From contig CAKUKR010000018.1 of NCBI GenBank assembly GCA_934663645.1, positions 1 through 30,138 on the forward strand: a DNA stretch of 30,138 bases, read 5' to 3'. This document shows, piece by piece, positions 27,813-30,138 of this stretch (positions are counted from its first letter, which is position 1; every line of letters starts with the position of its first letter). The notes below the pieces were generated by a model, which worked only from the letters and a program-made list of their open reading frames with translations, was not told the DNA's origin and searched no databases. The translations under genes and the position numbers were made by a program. The stretch is from an uncultured Muribaculaceae bacterium (GTDB taxonomy: Bacteria; Bacteroidota; Bacteroidia; Bacteroidales; Muribaculaceae).

Positions 27813-29189
27813 ATGAATCTGAAACAGTCAAAATATATATTGCCCGTAGTTGCAGCAGCCCTGCTGACGAGCTGCAACATCTACAAGAAATACGAGCTGC
27901 CCGAGAACAACGCCATTGTCAATGACTATGCCCGTGCCGCACAGGCCACCGACTCGACGACTCTGGCTCACCTCGACTGGCAGCAGGTCTTCACTGACCC
28001 GCAGCTGCAGTCGCTCATCAATCGTGCTCTTGAAGCTAACACTGACCTCGAGAATGCACGCCAGAATGTGGTAATGGCTCAGGCTCAACTCAAGGGCGCG
28101 AAGCTAAGCTACCTGCCCTCGCTTGCCTTTACCCCCAACGGCGGAACGGCAAGCTACGGCGGCAGCCACATGAACTGGAGCTACACACTGCCCCTCGCCG
28201 CACAGTGGGAGATTGACGTATTCGGCAAAATCCTCAACAACAAACGCAAGGCGCAGGTTGACATGGAACAGGCGCAGGACTATCAGCACGCTGTCCGCTC
28301 GCAGATCATTTGCGGCGTCGCCAACACGTACTACGCACTCGTTTGGCTCAACGAACAGCTTGTGCTGACGCGCAACACAGCAGAAATCTGGAAAGAGCAA
28401 TGTGAGACAATGCAACTCATGAAGGATGCCGGCCGCGTCAATGAGTCTGCGGTAGTGCAGTCAAAAGCCAACTACTACAGCATCATGTCAAACATTCCAG
28501 ACCTTGAGAAGTCTATTGCGCAGATGCAAAACACAATGTCGCTGCTGCTCAATACCTACCCGCAGATTTGGCCTGTCTCTTCGACGCTTGACCTTGAATT
28601 GCCAGCCGCAACTCAGTCTGACATACCATTGTATTACCTGGCTGTACGCCCCGACGTGCGTGCTGCGGAGCGCGGACTTGCCTCCGCATACTACGCGACC
28701 AACATCGCCCGCACCAACTTCTACCCCAGCCTCGCAATATCTGCACAGGGTGGTTTCACCAACCTGTTGGGAAGCCTCATCACCAACCCCGGCAAATGGT
28801 TCATCCAGCTTGCTGGCCAGTTGACTGCTCCCCTGTTCTCACGCGGACGAAACATAGCACAGCTCGAAGCTGCAAAGGCTCAGCAGGAAGTCGCCCTGAA
28901 CAAGTTTGAGTATGCAGTCCTTGCAGCAGCAGCCGATGTGAGCGACGCGATGGTGAGCATCAACAAGGCTGACGAGAAAAGCCAGTACTTGCAGCAGCAA
29001 GTTGAACAGCTCGAGAAGTCAGTGGAGTATACCGAAGAACTCATGAACTTCGGGCAGTCCACCACATACCTCGAAATCCTCACAGCCCGCAGCAGCCTCC
29101 TGAGTGCACAGCTGGCAAGCCTCGCCAACAAGCATGACAAGGCATCCGCGCTTATCAGCCTCTATCAGTCTGTCGGCGGCGGATATTGA
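27813..29189 (+). CDS. TolC/OprM-type outer-membrane efflux lipoprotein (NodT family)
   Basis: Outer-membrane channel of the tripartite pump. From the ATG at 27813 the protein has 458 residues. It begins with a lipoprotein signal peptide whose lipobox LTSC places the acylated cysteine at C21. Two outer-membrane-efflux repeats follow (about residues 60-245 and 270-455), rich in alanine, glutamine and asparagine heptads; the second includes RPDVRAAERGLASAYYATNIARTNFYPSL, the hallmark of the NodT/OprM group. It starts 2 bases after the pump stop, so translation is probably coupled. A hairpin follows the stop at 29219. Confidence 0.94.
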   Translation: MNLKQSKYILPVVAAALLTSCNIYKKYELPENNAIVNDYARAAQATDSTTLAHLDWQQVFTDPQLQSLINRALEANTDLENARQNVVMAQAQLKGAKLSYLPSLAFTPNGGTASYGGSHMNWSYTLPLAAQWEIDVFGKILNNKRKAQVDMEQAQDYQHAVRSQIICGVANTYYALVWLNEQLVLTRNTAEIWKEQCETMQLMKDAGRVNESAVVQSKANYYSIMSNIPDLEKSIAQMQNTMSLLLNTYPQIWPVSSTLDLELPAATQSDIPLYYLAVRPDVRAAERGLASAYYATNIARTNFYPSLAISAQGGFTNLLGSLITNPGKWFIQLAGQLTAPLFSRGRNIAQLEAAKAQQEVALNKFEYAVLAAAADVSDAMVSINKADEKSQYLQQQVEQLEKSVEYTEELMNFGQSTTYLEILTARSSLLSAQLASLANKHDKASALISLYQSVGGGY

Positions 29190-29218
29190 CACGACAACTC
29201 TCATTGAGACAACCACCT

Positions 29219-29266
29219 GCAAGGGGATGCGAGGAAACTGCGAAACTGTTTTCTGCATCCCTTTGC
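29219..29266 (+). terminator. Long imperfect hairpin after the efflux operon
   Basis: GCAAGGGGATGC (29219-29230) pairs with GCATCCCTTTGC (29255-29266), and after one bulged G the stem continues with AGGAAAC (29232-29238) against GTTTTCT (29248-29254), leaving a 9-base loop. That gives 19 pairs, two of them G-U. No clear T tract follows on the plus strand, so it may be a weak terminator, an mRNA-stabilising 3' structure, or a processing site. Confidence 0.5.
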
Positions 29267-29328
29267 GGCTATCTGGACAACCTCCCTCCCCGCTCTCCTG
29301 AATAGTCAAACCTATAATACATGCAACC

Positions 29329-30126
29329 ATGACACAGATCAGTCCTCTCGCATTCGTCAATCCGGATGCAAAACTGGGCAACAACGTCACCATTGACCCG
29401 TTTGCCTACATCGATGCCAACGTCACATTGGGAGACAACTGCCACATTCATCCCCATGTTTCAATTTTGTCCGGGGCTATACTGGGCAACAACGTGGAAG
29501 TATTCGACGGCGCTGTCATCGCAGCTACACCTCAGGACTTCCGCTGGAAAGGCGAAAAGAGCCAAGTCATAATCGGCAACGACACTGTAATACGAGAACA
29601 CGTCATCATAAACCGGTCAATCCGCACAGGCGAGGCCACACGCATCGGCTCCGGCTCTTTCATCATGGCTCAGACGCACGTCGGCCACGACAGCACTATC
29701 GGCGACAAATGCGTCATTGGCAATGCTGTCAAAATTGCCGGCGACTGCAAGATTGGCAACTACACCATTTTCTCGTCAAACGCCCTCATTCACGAGCAGT
29801 GTGAGGTCGGCGAATGGGTGCTCATTAAAGGCGGTTGCCGTGTCAACGGCAATGTGCCGCCGTACATCGTCATGGCTCACAACCCTATCACCTACTATGG
29901 CGTGAACGCATTCATCCTGCGCCGCTGCGGCTTCTCTGAAGACACTATCGACAACATCGCCAAATGCTACCGACATATCTACCAGTGCAACACATCTGTA
30001 CTCAACGCCGTCCGCCGCATTGAGGAGGACATTCCTCAGAGCGACTCTCGCGATGCGATACTCTCCTTCATACGCAACCACAACAACAAGATAGCTGCAA
30101 TTCCGGAGCAACTCCTCGAAGACTGA
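29329..30126 (+). CDS. LpxA-like acyl-ACP UDP-sugar O-acyltransferase (paralogue)
   Basis: Left-handed beta-helix acyltransferase of 265 residues built of hexapeptide repeats (about residues 5-185) with a helical C-terminus, the LpxA layout. Two histidines matching E. coli LpxA H122 and H125 (the catalytic base) are H117 and H120 (THVGHD), and QDFRWKGE matches the substrate loop QDLKYAGE. The position of H144 is instead D139 (AGDCKIG), and the later segment reads SSNALIHEQ rather than the usual GGMTAVHQF. From memory, Bacteroides carries a canonical lpxA near lpxC/fabZ and a second gene like this one. Lipid A or another acylated UDP-sugar could be the product. No lpx neighbours are seen in the window. 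Confidence 0.8.
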   Translation: MTQISPLAFVNPDAKLGNNVTIDPFAYIDANVTLGDNCHIHPHVSILSGAILGNNVEVFDGAVIAATPQDFRWKGEKSQVIIGNDTVIREHVIINRSIRTGEATRIGSGSFIMAQTHVGHDSTIGDKCVIGNAVKIAGDCKIGNYTIFSSNALIHEQCEVGEWVLIKGGCRVNGNVPPYIVMAHNPITYYGVNAFILRRCGFSEDTIDNIAKCYRHIYQCNTSVLNAVRRIEEDIPQSDSRDAILSFIRNHNNKIAAIPEQLLED

Positions 30127-30138
30127 CATATTCAGCTG

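Overview
The window looks like a chromosomal segment of a Bacteroidales bacterium, probably Muribaculaceae-like. This is inferred from moderate GC, promoters of the Bacteroidota type (TTTG, about 20 bp, TAnnTTTG), few Shine-Dalgarno sequences, a menaquinone pathway, the rsfS-ftsH pair, and protein sequences that resemble Bacteroides homologues from memory. Nearly all of it is core metabolism and envelope biology. I see no mobile element, CRISPR array, tRNA or rRNA.

Left part, minus strand (1-12861): a short crp/fnr-type regulator plus plsC-type acyltransferase unit (677-1378 and 1-644). Before it, in transcription order, lies a tightly packed run of eight genes: tsaC, a WcaJ-type priming sugar transferase, a CLC chloride transporter with CBS domains, fmt, menD, menB, menC and menE. 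A strong promoter overlapping the end of nadE drives it. nadE itself has its own promoter and is divergent from a small outer-membrane beta-barrel gene (13051-13542, plus).

Middle part, plus strand (13568-19782): a thiamine biosynthesis operon. It begins with a terminator that shares bases with a promoter, followed at once by a TPP riboswitch and thiD-thiS-(thiE-like)-thiE-thiG-thiC-thiH, and ends at a wobble-rich terminator hairpin. ThiD and ThiC supply the pyrimidine half. ThiS, ThiG and ThiH supply the thiazole half, and ThiE joins them. No thiF is present. A helix that could sequester the thiD start codon suggests translational control by the riboswitch.

Right part, plus strand (19873-30126): an iron-type superoxide dismutase; rsfS-ftsH behind a promoter that overlaps a 16-bp perfect palindrome; a complete RND tripartite efflux operon (lipoprotein adaptor, inner-membrane pump, TolC-like outer-membrane lipoprotein); and an LpxA-like acyltransferase paralogue.

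I did not find a clearly new biological system. The best leads are the RND pump, which carries about 66 extra residues with two predicted extra membrane segments; the architecture of the thi leader; the thiE-like gene that lacks the ThiE signature motifs; the thi operon without thiF; and the LpxA paralogue with an altered active-site surround. No stretch longer than 300 bases lacks a gene; the longest gaps (13543-13759, 22966-23166, 12862-13050, 29190-29328) hold the regulatory elements listed.
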